Shown: positions 1 to 8,331, numbered from the stretch's first letter. The stretch is 64,000 bases of DNA from Oligoflexia bacterium (GCA_903895855.1 CAITVN010000163.1:1-64000), one strand, 5' to 3'. Notes: generated by a model not told the origin, from the letters alone. A program made the numbers and translations.

Positions 1-2
1 AC

Positions 3-110
3 AAAAACGAACTCAAACGGAATTTGATAGGATACCTTCGCGGTCGACAAAAAAGGCCAGACCTTGTTCGCAGGTACTTCGAAGCAAGACACGTAAGCTA
101 CGCGGCCTAA
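3..110 (+). CDS. C-terminal end of an unidentified protein (5' end outside window)
   Basis: The frame starting at base 3 is open to a TAA at 108-110 and gives about 35 residues rich in Arg, Lys, Tyr and Leu, ending ARHVSYAA. The composition looks protein-like, with alternating basic and hydrophobic residues, and no other gene covers it. A second frame (base 2 to 142) is also open but is nearly all Arg/Lys/Ser/Thr and less convincing. No family can be recognised from this much, and the gene would start before base 1. Confidence 0.35.
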   Translation, partial: KNELKRNLIGYLRGRQKRPDLVRRYFEARHVSYAA

Positions 111-524
111 GAATACGCACTATGTTATGCTCCTGGTAATAGGTACATCATCCGCGCAAAATAATTGAGTGAAGTGATGAGAAACTAAAGTGACGTGAAG
201 GTTTTGTGGCGCCAAGCCATTTGACCTGTTGTCAATAATTTGACTTCGCAGTTGAGAATAAAGTCACGCCGATTACGAGTTGAAGTTAAAGTGGTACGAT
301 CAATTTTCTTTCTACTCTGCAAAAAAATATCTTGACATAGGTTTTTGAATTTTCATCGCGCCGCTGAAAAAGCAGCCTAAAAAGGCTGTAAACGAGAGCA
401 TTGGCCTGTTGTTTGTGAATTGAAAGAACAGCACTTCCCCGGGGCGGCTGTCATTTTTGATAAGTCATTTCCGGGCAGTTGTGGCGGTTATGAGTGGTGC
501 CAAAACCTGTGGTAGGCAAGTCGA
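111..524. other. non-coding leader upstream of the HNH gene
   Basis: No convincing gene is present. TTGACA at 332-337 matches a -35 box perfectly, but no good -10 follows at 16-18 bp. A short perfect hairpin (CAGCCT, AAAA loop, AGGCTG) lies at 373-388. The second HNH gene of the window also has a TTGAC-box, about 182 bp before its start compared with 193 bp here, so a shared long leader is possible. This is a weak inference. Confidence 0.35.
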
Positions 525-1678
525 ATGAATCAATTGAAAAACGTTTCAAATCAAGAACTCCTCGAATCGCTTCATGGGCTCATTAAGAACGAGAGAAAGC
601 TTCAAGCGCAAGTGCTTGAGCACCTAACTGAAATTTACCGAAGGCGCGTTCACCTTGCGCGCGGCTACAGCTCGCTTTTCACTTTTTGTGTGAAAGAGTT
701 GGGCTACACTGAATCGCAAGCGCAAAGGCGCGTGTTGGCAATGCGAGCAACTCAGGAAATGCCCGAATTAGAAAAGAAGTTAGAGCTGGGCAAGGTTTCG
801 TTGGCGACGTTGAGTTTGGCGCAATCGCATTTGATGGCTAAAGAAAAAGCTCAAGGATGCGAGGTCACCCGCGAAGCGCGAACTGAACTTTTTGCCGCGA
901 TTGAAGACAAGTCAAAACGTGAGGTTGAAACTTATCTGGCCATCCAGGTCGATCTAGATCCAAGACTGAGTCGGTTCATTTCTCAAAAAAAGAATCGGTA
1001 CGGCCTATTGGTAGCATCGACGGTGAGGCACATTATGAACTTCGCATTCAGATTTCTGAGGGATTGCTCAATCAACTGAGGCGCATTCAAGACCTCACTT
1101 CGCATACCGGCAAGACTGAGAATCTAGCAAAACTTTTAGCGACCATGAGCGACCTGGTTTTAGATAAGATCGATCCAGAGAGAATTGAGAAAAGAATCAG
1201 GGGCAAGAAGGAGCTTCAAGTAAAGTCTGCTCAATTTCGCGAGCGACCGGCGGTTCAGAATAAAGATGCAAATTCAATCGCAGTTGAAGAAGTAGAAGGA
1301 GTAGGAGGAAAAGTAGAAGGAGTAGCCGTGGGTGAAGGAAAGACTCGGATCGAGCTAACCCCTCGGGTAGTCGCTTCCCCGGGAAAGGGTTTGCCTGAAC
1401 AAAAAGCGTTGCCCTCGCAAGTGCCCGCTCGTTCGCACATTTCGAATTCAGTCAGACGCCAGGTTTTTCAAAAGTCTCAGGGGCGATGCTGCTACACTGA
1501 TTTGTCTACGGGCCGTCGCTGTGATGAAACGCGCTATCTCGAAGTCGACCACCGAATTCCGGTTGCCCTGAATGGTAACAACTCGATCGAGAACCTCCAA
1601 AATTTGTGCAAAAATCACAACGGTTATGCCGCGATTCAGGCACTGGGTGAAAAGCTGATGCGGCCCTATTTGGGGTAA
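525..1678 (+). pseudogene. HNH endonuclease-family protein in two overlapping frames (frameshifted or programmed -1 shift)
   Basis: Frame 1 (525-1079) gives the helical N-terminal domain with Leu-rich segments and a GYTESQAQRR motif. The continuation lies in the -1 frame to 1678 and carries the HNH core: paired cysteines, LEVDHRIPVALNG, SIENLQNLCKNHN. Joining the frames at the A7 run (985-991) gives about 384 residues that align along their length with the intact HNH protein at 56988-58028. The shift falls on A AAA AAG (986-992), the slippery heptamer of E. coli dnaX, so either a -1 programmed frameshift or a one-base homopolymer indel is possible. The linker has a 15-bp sequence repeated at 1290-1304 and 1311-1325. 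The last codons and stop lie in the 27-bp repeat described below. Function in cells is unknown; nuclease activity is inferred from the motif. Confidence 0.75.
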
Positions 1679-1681
1679 CTA
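1655..1681. repeat. 27-bp direct repeat, left copy
   Basis: This copy begins CTGATGCGGCCC and is identical over 27 bases to 3504-3530; flanking bases differ on both sides. It encodes the last seven codons and stop of the HNH gene. The pair bounds the ATPase islet and resembles an attachment-site or target duplication. Confidence 0.9.
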
Positions 1682-1938
1682 GTCCCAGAACTGAGGCATT
1701 AAGTGATGAGCAATCTTTCACGATTCGTCGCAGTTTCGATGGACTCAAAATGACTCCATATCCTTCAAGCCACGTGAGAAAACACTGGGTAACTCGGGGG
1801 TCTTCACCCATGAAGAGCGTGGCATCGACAACAAAGGCCTCAATGTCTTGATAGTCATGTTGAACACTCCCCGGCCCTGGTGTGAGATTGCCGCCGAAGT
1901 AACAGAAGCTGACTAACGAAGTTATCGAACGACGGCAT
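1682..1938 (-). pseudogene. decayed small gene fragment B (frameshifted), unknown function
   Basis: An ATG at 1938 starts MPSFDNFVSQ, but this frame ends soon. A neighbouring frame then carries protein-like sequence (DYQDIEAFVVDATLFMGED, then CFLTWLEGYGVILSPSKLRR) until the 27-bp repeat cuts it off. The start overlaps the stop of fragment A, as in an operon. Two frames plus truncation indicate decay. I do not recognise the family. The arrangement of two small overlapping genes would fit a toxin-antitoxin-like pair, but that is only a guess. Confidence 0.4.
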
Positions 1939-2062
1939 GGAGTTTTCGAATCATCTCTTCGAAGTCTGGGTAAAATCTAGGCTTCGGCGGAGTCTGCGTT
2001 TTTCTCACAAAAGTAATGGCAACCTCTATCTCGTCCAAGGAAACTCCAAGCCTCGAGATCGT
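1922..2062 (-). pseudogene. decayed gene fragment A, C-terminal 45 residues, unknown function
   Basis: On the minus strand a frame open from about 2062 to a TAA at 1922-1924 reads GVSLDEIEVAITFVRKTQ, then PKPRFYPDFEEMIRKLHAVV and stop. It is amphipathic and protein-like, and its stop overlaps the ATG of fragment B. The 5' part is missing: the ATPase gene ends 30 bp upstream. It is therefore probably the tail of a gene truncated when the ATPase arrived, or by deletion. The family is not recognised. Confidence 0.35.
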
Positions 2063-2091
2063 TCAGAAAGTTGCCGGTCCGTTCTCGACTG

Positions 2092-3372
2092 TTAGGTTGC
2101 TTTTTCCAGCGCCCACCTCCAGGCTGGAAGCACCTGAACAGAAACCCCCTTACCGAGGCTTAGGTCTGAAACAGACTCGGTTTCATCAAAAGTTAAAATC
2201 GTTAGATTTTTGCAGTGATATTTCTTTGAAGCAAGATTTAAGCCTTTTAACTCTCGGGCTCGAGTCTCTGGGTCTGCTAGACTATGACAGACCTGTATCA
2301 GCTGCTCGACAGCAACCCCTTTCCGAACAACAAAATCTACTTCAAAATCCGCATCTAATCCCGAAAAAATTTCACACCCTCTGCGTCGAAGTTCTAGAAA
2401 AACAAAACCCTCTAACTTCCGTCCTTTCTCATTTGAGACAGCAAGGTTTAAAGATTCGTGAAGACCGAGATCGATGGGATATACTTTTTTTGGAGAGCGA
2501 ATGATCTCTTTCGCTTTCGAATGGAAGCTCGATAATAGGGTAAGCAGGTAAGCCTCTTCAAGCGCGTCGCAATACTTGCGCACGGTTGTGACGCTCTTAA
2601 TGGACAATGCTTTTGCAGATTTTTGAAAAGTCATCCTACCCGCTAGATTATTAATCAAGCTGAGAGACAATTCTCTCAGAGTCCTAATTTCGCGCAAATT
2701 GTAGCGAGCGGCGATGTCTTTAATGAGAATTTTTTCATAGAGTTCTCTTAGATAAGAACTGTCAAAGTGCTTAATTACCACCTCTGGGAATCCACCTTTT
2801 TTTAAATATTCCTCGAAAAGCATCATTACTTTTGCTTTTTTTTCTGGCGCCAGTACCGTATCGGTGCCGACTTGAAATGGTAAACTTTTTATAGATAAAA
2901 ATTCAGACCAGGAAAAGGGAAATAGCTCAAGCGTGCGGGACCGGCCCGTTAGATGCGTCGCAAGCTCTTTACTGAGCAGACGTGCATTGCTTCCAGTGAC
3001 CACAAGCCGGTATCCCTTGCGCAAAACTCGGTTGGCAAAAAGCTCCCATCCCAATACGTTTTGTGCCTCGTCCAGCAATAGAACGCGATTCTCTGGAAAG
3101 AGTTCAGCTCCTACCTGCAGGAGTAGATCAAAGTCTTTGGCTTGAAAGTCCATCAGGCGTTCATCATCAAAATTAATCGAAAGATATTGGCCTCCTTGGG
3201 CGCAAAGAGAGTGAGCAATGTTGGTCTTTCCGCACCGCCGAACGCCCATAACTACCAAAGCTCTGCTAGATAGCTCAGGAAGTTTAATCTGCCTTTCGAG
3301 TGAACTCTTTAATTTTATTACACTTTCTTCCTTTTCTTCGAGCAAAATCAATTTCAGCAGGTCTCTATTCAT
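2092..3372 (-). CDS. AAA ATPase with C-terminal DUF4143 domain
   Basis: The 426-residue protein has Walker A GVRRCGKT at residues 43-50 and Walker B VLLLDE at 97-102, with the sensor-like VVTGSNARLLS after it. This is the AAA_14 pattern. A helical region around residues 225-275 looks like a winged helix-turn-helix. The C-terminal part has a PD-(D/E)xK-like strand pattern (FEVDFVVRKG followed by EQLIQV), as in DUF4143. Such proteins are common in archaea and bacteria, but their cellular job is not established. The start ATG at 3372 has no Shine-Dalgarno; a -10 box ends 5 bp before it, so the mRNA is probably leaderless. It lies alone in a repeat-bounded islet. The downstream 80 bp contain only gene remnants. 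Confidence 0.85.
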   Translation of the reverse strand: MNRDLLKLILLEEKEESVIKLKSSLERQIKLPELSSRALVVMGVRRCGKTNIAHSLCAQGGQYLSINFDDERLMDFQAKDFDLLLQVGAELFPENRVLLLDEAQNVLGWELFANRVLRKGYRLVVTGSNARLLSKELATHLTGRSRTLELFPFSWSEFLSIKSLPFQVGTDTVLAPEKKAKVMMLFEEYLKKGGFPEVVIKHFDSSYLRELYEKILIKDIAARYNLREIRTLRELSLSLINNLAGRMTFQKSAKALSIKSVTTVRKYCDALEEAYLLTLLSSFHSKAKEIIRSPKKVYPIDLGLHESLNLAVSNEKGRKLEGFVFLELRRRGCEIFSGLDADFEVDFVVRKGVAVEQLIQVCHSLADPETRARELKGLNLASKKYHCKNLTILTFDETESVSDLSLGKGVSVQVLPAWRWALEKAT

Positions 3373-3377
3373 GGCTA

Positions 3378-3406
3378 ATTGTACCGAGTTAAGACTGAAG
3401 TGTCCA
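3378..3406 (-). promoter_or_regulatory. predicted sigma70-type promoter of the islet ATPase (leaderless)
   Basis: Read on the minus strand: -35 TGGACA (3406-3401), 17-bp spacer, -10 TACAAT (3383-3378). The expected start point, 6-8 bp beyond the -10, coincides with the A of the ATG at 3372. The -35 box is the inner half of the palindrome at 3401-3418. Confidence 0.6.
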
Positions 3407-3450
3407 TCGTAATGGACACTTTCATTTGATTTATTCCATCGTAATGGACA
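3401..3450. promoter_or_regulatory. tandem palindromic operator of the islet ATPase
   Basis: TGTCCAT-CGTA-ATGGACA is a perfect inverted repeat at 3401-3418. A second copy, TTCCATCGTAATGGACA, lies at 3434-3450 and differs only at its outer edge. The copies are 32 bp apart, about three helical turns, so both would face one side of the DNA. The first covers the -35 box, which predicts repression. The bound protein is unknown; the winged-helix region of the ATPase itself is a candidate. Confidence 0.7.
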
Positions 3451-3503
3451 GATTGGTGGGTGTCAATTAGCGGCACCCGAAAACTCGACACTTGGACGAA
3501 TAA

Positions 3504-3530
3504 CTGATGCGGCCCTATTTGGGGTAACTA
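3504..3530. repeat. 27-bp direct repeat, right copy
   Basis: Identical to 1655-1681. Its last three bases supply the stop codon of the minus-strand DUF2079-like gene. It carries a copy of the HNH gene end that is attached to no HNH gene here. Confidence 0.9.
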
Positions 3531-5606
3531 ATGACTGCTAGCCGGCATCGTAACCGAACCCTGCCAAAGCTCAAAGCGGCCAGAAGGTGAGGATTCAATC
3601 AGGCTCGCACTGTTTTTTTGTAATTGCCTTCTCGTTTCATCGTCGCTTTCGCGGTCGAGAAGGAATAAGTGCGCCTCGGGGGTTGCAATGAGCGAGTACT
3701 TCACAAGGGTGGCTTCAGAACCCGATACCGAGCTCGCCGACAAATTGGGTTGTATTGAACGAGTGTTTTGACAAAACGAAACCTGCCCAGCGGTGCGAAG
3801 ACTCGCAGTGAGCAATGGCTGCGGAGTAGCGGGCGATAGCTGCGAAGTGAGTAGCGGCTGTGAAGCAGGCGGCGATGTCGGCGAAGGGCTACTCAACTCA
3901 AGCGCCGCTAGCCAACGCGAGTCAGTGATCTGCTCATGAGTTGGCCAAAACTTTTGAATGTGATGCCCAGGCCAGCGTCCTGAAACGGCGAATGCGAGAA
4001 GAACGCAGGCAATGAGATTCTGCCTGGTGAGTTGCATGAGAAAAGGCAGACTTGCAGCAAAGAGAAAGGGCAAGGCCAGTAGCTCATAATGAAACTGAAG
4101 ACTTCGTTGATAGGGTGCAGCCGAAAGTAGGTTGATGGCAACGGTTGGTGCCACAGCAATTAACCAAAAGAGGTGACGGCGAGGGGGGAGCACCACAACC
4201 GTAGAGTGGTTGGTACTTCCAAGCGCCGGGCTGTTGTTGGTGTTGTCAAACGCCGAGCGGTGGCTGCTGTCAACAGCCAGCTCAGCAAAATCATCTTTCT
4301 TGTTTTTCCGAGTCTGAGCTTCAACTGCAATCACAACGGCTACGACTGGCAAGAACAGTGTGAACAAGTATTTGAGTGAACTCACTTCGGTGAGCCGTGA
4401 GAAAAGAATTTTGAGTATGAGCCAAGGCTGACTCAGTAGGTGTTCGATCACTTCCGCGGGGCTTTTTCCGAGCCCTGGTAGGCGATTGACGATCTCGTGT
4501 GTGGGTGCGATGTGTTCGTGTATCTTCGGAAGCAAAATCTTAAAATTGAAATAGGCAACTGTCAGGCTCAAAAATACCGTGAAGAAAAATCTTGTGATGG
4601 CCTGCCTATTCGATCTTTTCGGTGTGATTGCATCGACTAGCGTGCTGTCATTGAACTTTTTTTGACCCAATACAAAATACTCAGCCACTGCGAAAAAAGG
4701 CAAGATGAGTGCAATGTGTTCTTTCGTAAACAAGAGGCCGACTAGAGAGAGCATTCGTACCCATCGAAAACCTCTGGTGACTGAGAAAACAAAAAGCGAC
4801 GCAAAGAAAAACCCCAGCGTGTCTTCACGAAAGTCCCAGACTAGAGAATTCCGAAAGCTTTGGTTGGCTAAGATCCAAACTATCATGAGAAAAAAACTGG
4901 TGCCGATGCGTGTTGAATATTCGACCGGCGTATTATCAGGTACCAATGTTTGTAATGATGAAGTGACGGCAGCGAGAATTAGGTAGATTCCCAAAAAACT
5001 AAGTGCCGATTGAATGAAGAAAAGGCTGGGCACCACGCCAAGCCACTGAACGATTGGGGCAACCAGCGGTAGGGTAAATCCTAAATGGTCTGAGAGAAAG
5101 GTTCCGCCAGGGCTCGTGTCGCTGCGAAAAGCCTCTTTTAAGTATTCTAGTAAGTATTCTAGCAAAACCTCAAGCCAATGCGCTAACGGCTTATCTTGGT
5201 CTAAGAAGTGAGAGGCGTCAGCTAGGGTGGGTAGTTTGAAACAGCTGAGTACTTGTGCGAGCACTCCGTGGTCAACCCAGCTAGTTTGAAAAGACAAGTG
5301 TCGCAGCCAATGAATGAATCCAAATGCTAAAGTCAGAAAAAAGAGGCTAAACAGGGCCGTTTTGGCCGTTCGGTTGGCCGTCAGAAAATCAAGAAATCGA
5401 TTGAGTTGGGTCGATGAATTTTTCGCAGACGCCACCCAAAAAATAAGTGCAATCCAAGCAAACGCATTGACCTGGCTCAAGTCAATGACTGCGTGACTAA
5501 AATTCTTAAAGATGAATCCACCGGTCAAAGCAATGAGTAGAGTGAGCACCAGTGCTAGGTTTGAGAGTGAGAATGCCAGCTTTCGAAAAATAGGTGTCAT
5601 CACCAT
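3528..5606 (-). CDS. DUF2079-family polytopic membrane protein
   Basis: About 692 residues from ATG 5606, which overlaps the upstream stop by 7 bp (ATG 5600 is an alternative). There are roughly 10-12 hydrophobic segments. The early loop WVDHGVLAQVLS and the later LSDHLGFTLPLVAPIV match the layout of DUF2079, where an acidic first loop is followed by an H-containing loop; this family is related to GT-C glycosyltransferases. A polar insert near the middle and a Pro/Ser/Gln-rich stretch near residues 580-620 look low-complexity. A 12-bp in-frame tandem repeat (5140-5151 and 5152-5163) duplicates LLEY. It forms a translationally coupled pair with the GT22-like gene, suggesting a joint role in lipid-linked sugar transfer. 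The substrate is unknown. Confidence 0.7.
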   Translation of the reverse strand: MVMTPIFRKLAFSLSNLALVLTLLIALTGGFIFKNFSHAVIDLSQVNAFAWIALIFWVASAKNSSTQLNRFLDFLTANRTAKTALFSLFFLTLAFGFIHWLRHLSFQTSWVDHGVLAQVLSCFKLPTLADASHFLDQDKPLAHWLEVLLEYLLEYLKEAFRSDTSPGGTFLSDHLGFTLPLVAPIVQWLGVVPSLFFIQSALSFLGIYLILAAVTSSLQTLVPDNTPVEYSTRIGTSFFLMIVWILANQSFRNSLVWDFREDTLGFFFASLFVFSVTRGFRWVRMLSLVGLLFTKEHIALILPFFAVAEYFVLGQKKFNDSTLVDAITPKRSNRQAITRFFFTVFLSLTVAYFNFKILLPKIHEHIAPTHEIVNRLPGLGKSPAEVIEHLLSQPWLILKILFSRLTEVSSLKYLFTLFLPVVAVVIAVEAQTRKNKKDDFAELAVDSSHRSAFDNTNNSPALGSTNHSTVVVLPPRRHLFWLIAVAPTVAINLLSAAPYQRSLQFHYELLALPFLFAASLPFLMQLTRQNLIACVLLAFAVSGRWPGHHIQKFWPTHEQITDSRWLAALELSSPSPTSPPASQPLLTSQLSPATPQPLLTASLRTAGQVSFCQNTRSIQPNLSASSVSGSEATLVKYSLIATPEAHLFLLDRESDDETRRQLQKNSASLIESSPSGRFELWQGSVTMPASSH

Positions 5607-7429
5607 TCTCCAAATGTGCCATCTCTGGCTTCTGGTGATTTGGGATCTAACGTGCCCCAAGCCATTTGATTGTACCGCTCGGCGCTCACACCAAACGGTG
5701 GTAGAACCTCAATGTGCGGTAGCTCACGAACCACTGTGTTTCTGACCTCAGATTTTGCGAACAGTGAGAGAACGGCTGATGGACACCGATACCAAGGACC
5801 TGAAATGCCGAAAACAGAAATGAGTTGTGGCCACCGTTGCTTTGAAACCAGTCGAAGAATTCCGGTCTCCATGAGTTCGCATTTGCCTGCGCTTGCCCAG
5901 AATTCTTCGGCTCGTTGAGGTTGAACGAGAACCACGGTGTCTATTGAGCAAGTCGGGGCTCGCATGACCCAGATTAACGGATTTTTCTGAACATACTCAC
6001 TCGAGTACTGGTGTGAGGGGCTCGGAAAATAGGCGAGCGCAGGAGTGGGCACGATTTGGTCTTTCGGAGGTCGCACCGACGGCGTTTGGCCAGACTGTAG
6101 GTAAGGAAGTAAAGTACCCCAGGGTCTCTTGACCGTAATGACGGCGCAAGTCTTTGGGTTATTTTGAATGAGCCCTGGTAGCGAGAGGTAATTCTGGGTG
6201 ACTCTGAATGTTTCGCCCCAAATTTGTTTGATTAGAAGCGCGCCATTCCAAAAAAACAAAGAAGCAATAGCCAGGATCGCAGCTTTTCTTACGAACGAAA
6301 ATTTAGAAAAAAACGGCACGCACTTCGCTCGGTACAACTCATTCAAACGATTTTCATAGTGGCCGAGGCCCTCAATAAAATGCCAAATGAAGAGAAGAAT
6401 CACTGGGGCCATAAAACGAGGCTCTTTGTGACCGATGAGCGAGTGGGAGACGACGAAAAACAAAAAGGCAAAACTCGGCACAGAAATTCGACGTAGGCCA
6501 CGAAGTAAACCCGCAGGCACGAAGGCGAAAGAAAGAATAAAGAACGGCCGAAAGGGGCCTGCAAAAAGTCCTTTGAAATAATCGAAATACACGACAACGG
6601 TTTGTCGTCCAAAAAGTGAAGCCGACTGCCCTGTGAAGACATTGAATTGGAGGTACATCCACAGCCCTTCCCAGGGGCGACCATAATAAACAGTGTCGGC
6701 AATGCCGCCGAGTACGACGCCAGATACGGCGCCCACGAAGAGCGCAATGGCTGATGAGCGAGAGGCTCGCCTCTCTGCGTTGGGTTTTGTGAACTGAGAG
6801 ATGAAAACTGCGATGAGAGCACCAACCCCTAGGGTTCCCGAGGCAAACCGAAAAGCCCCGGTGAGAGCGAAAAAGGTTCCGGCTAGCAGTGCCCAGGCAA
6901 TTCTATTCCAGTTGTTTGACTGATGGCTGCTCACTTGACTTGGCTTTGTGATGCTACGAGTGTAAGAGTGATAACCGATCCAAAAAGCTGCAGCAGACAA
7001 GTGTTCTTGTGAAGCTCTCACAGATTCTGGAATCAAGAACCAACTCGAGGCGATGATGAGAGTGCTCAGACGTTTGAGTTTCTCAGATCCAAAATGGGCG
7101 TTCTTGAGTACTAAGAAAAAGCACATGAGCTCAGCGCAATCAATGAGAGCCGTCGTGAATTTGATGGCAAACACCTTGGCCCAGAAAGATCCGGGTGAAA
7201 TGAACTGTGAGAGGGTGATGACTAGGCTCAAAAGGGTTGGCCAAGTGAGGTTTCGCATGTGTGTCATGAATTCGCCAGAGCGTGAGGCGAATCCCTGTGA
7301 GAGAAATTGTCCGAATTCGACTGTTTGAAACCACTCATCGGGGTGGTTGGTTGAAAGATTGGTTAATGCCGCTAAGATTCGACAGCCTAACAAGAACAAA
7401 AAGATTTTCGACAAAAATTTGGCTGACAT
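5600..7429 (-). CDS. GT22 (ALG9/PIG-B-like) mannosyltransferase-family membrane protein
   Basis: 609 residues with about 10 membrane segments. The N-terminal NHPDEWFQTVEFG matches the HPDE-x-FQ motif of the first lumenal/periplasmic loop in GT22 enzymes. HKEPRFMAPV near the middle matches their second conserved motif (HKE-x-RF). Family members use a polyprenyl-phosphate sugar as donor. The C-terminal 150 residues form a soluble domain, probably periplasmic. ATG at 7429 follows a short hydrophobic-start pattern (MSAKFLSKIFLFLL). It is the first gene of a two-gene operon with the DUF2079-like protein. The actual donor and acceptor cannot be told from sequence. Confidence 0.8.
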   Translation of the reverse strand: MSAKFLSKIFLFLLGCRILAALTNLSTNHPDEWFQTVEFGQFLSQGFASRSGEFMTHMRNLTWPTLLSLVITLSQFISPGSFWAKVFAIKFTTALIDCAELMCFFLVLKNAHFGSEKLKRLSTLIIASSWFLIPESVRASQEHLSAAAFWIGYHSYTRSITKPSQVSSHQSNNWNRIAWALLAGTFFALTGAFRFASGTLGVGALIAVFISQFTKPNAERRASRSSAIALFVGAVSGVVLGGIADTVYYGRPWEGLWMYLQFNVFTGQSASLFGRQTVVVYFDYFKGLFAGPFRPFFILSFAFVPAGLLRGLRRISVPSFAFLFFVVSHSLIGHKEPRFMAPVILLFIWHFIEGLGHYENRLNELYRAKCVPFFSKFSFVRKAAILAIASLFFWNGALLIKQIWGETFRVTQNYLSLPGLIQNNPKTCAVITVKRPWGTLLPYLQSGQTPSVRPPKDQIVPTPALAYFPSPSHQYSSEYVQKNPLIWVMRAPTCSIDTVVLVQPQRAEEFWASAGKCELMETGILRLVSKQRWPQLISVFGISGPWYRCPSAVLSLFAKSEVRNTVVRELPHIEVLPPFGVSAERYNQMAWGTLDPKSPEARDGTFGEW

Positions 7430-7533
7430 TGTGTTAAAAATGCATACCGTGCCCGGCCAGTTTCGGCAAGTCTTTCAAGAAAACCGATTCACACTTGAGT
7501 TTGATTCTTTGCCGAGTAGAATGGTGAATACCT

Positions 7534-8316
7534 ATGAAAAAAATGCCTCACTTAGCGACTGTTTTGGGTTGTTGGTCTTTTCTCGTGTTTTCTGTGAATG
7601 CTGCACTTGCCGAACCCAAATACGGTAAAGACGCTGACCCTCTCTGGAAAAAAACCCATAGCCAGTATTTCAAAAATAATGAAGCGCCTGACTTTTGGGC
7701 GTTAGTGGGTTACTACCTTCCGCAGGTTAATGGCAGGGCTTGCTCGGCGACATCGTTTACGATGGTTGCCAATGCTTTAAGAAGGGCTAACCCTTACACC
7801 AGAGAAGACGCGATTCTCACGGTTGAGTCATTTGCCAGAAAGTACGGAACCGAAGACTACATTGAAGCCCTTTTTGGTAAAATTCCGCCGATAGCGTCTG
7901 GGGCCTTTGCCAACAAAAACTTAGAGAAAATCTTTCAATCAGCTGTTGAGAAGCTGGGTATCGCAAAATTAGGGGCAGAAGGAGCAAAATTTATTCAGCT
8001 CGACGCACAGAAAGAGAAAGTCGACTGGGCCAAGCAATTTCACGAAGCATTGGTGGCAAACGAGAAATCAGCCGACGACTTTATCATCATTAATTTTTTG
8101 CAAGGACGCTTGACGGGTGACCCCGAGGGCGGGGCTCATGTCGCCGTCATTGCAGCCTATGATGCCAAGAAAAAGTCAGTTTTGGTGTTTGATCCTGACC
8201 GCGAATACTATGAGCCTTACTGGTCGCCCGAAGAGGCGGTCTTAGATGCCATTGCCGACCCCAAAGCCGACAGCAAGGGGCAAGTCGGTTGGTTTCACAT
8301 AAAATCGATCAAATAA
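7534..8316 (+). CDS. exported phytochelatin synthase-like cysteine peptidase
   Basis: 260 residues with a signal peptide (residues 1-26, ending NAALA). The catalytic pattern of the phytochelatin synthase family (papain-like, PF05023) is visible: Cys70 in NGRACSATSF, His202 in GGAHVAVIAAYD, Asp220 in VLVFDPDREYY. The His-to-Asp spacing of 18 equals that in known enzymes. Bacterial members are generally single-domain and hydrolyse glutathione to gamma-Glu-Cys; plant enzymes make phytochelatins. Export to the periplasm is unusual to note. It lies divergent from the membrane genes and directly upstream of a TetR-controlled efflux operon, so a role in metal or thiol stress is plausible but inferred. 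A gene-proximal terminator was not found. Confidence 0.85.
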   Translation: MKKMPHLATVLGCWSFLVFSVNAALAEPKYGKDADPLWKKTHSQYFKNNEAPDFWALVGYYLPQVNGRACSATSFTMVANALRRANPYTREDAILTVESFARKYGTEDYIEALFGKIPPIASGAFANKNLEKIFQSAVEKLGIAKLGAEGAKFIQLDAQKEKVDWAKQFHEALVANEKSADDFIIINFLQGRLTGDPEGGAHVAVIAAYDAKKKSVLVFDPDREYYEPYWSPEEAVLDAIADPKADSKGQVGWFHIKSIK

Positions 8317-8331
8317 CGAGATCGCAAAGTG

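Larger units (their letters stand above)
1682..3530. mobile_element. putative 1.85-kb inserted islet bounded by 27-bp direct repeats
   Basis: The segment between the end of the left repeat and the end of the right repeat is 1849 bp. It holds two decayed gene fragments and one intact AAA/DUF4143 ATPase with its own operator, all on the minus strand. Removing it would leave the HNH gene stop directly abutting the stop of the DUF2079-like gene, because the last three bases of the right repeat (CTA) are that gene's TAG stop in reverse. That reconstruction makes an insertion at the 3' end of the HNH gene likely. No recombinase gene and no terminal inverted repeats are visible, so the mechanism is unknown; an unequal duplication is the alternative. 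Confidence 0.5.

Noticed and set aside
332-360. TTGACA as a firm promoter for the first HNH gene
   Set aside because: No acceptable -10 box at 16-18 bp spacing, so only a weak leader note was kept.
2016-2504. 162-codon plus-strand ORF opposite the end of the islet ATPase
   Set aside because: It is the complement of a well-supported ATPase gene, with no motif or ribosome site of its own.
7347-7628. 93-codon plus-strand ORF overlapping the divergent promoter region
   Set aside because: It covers the start regions of two real genes in other frames and lacks protein-like composition.
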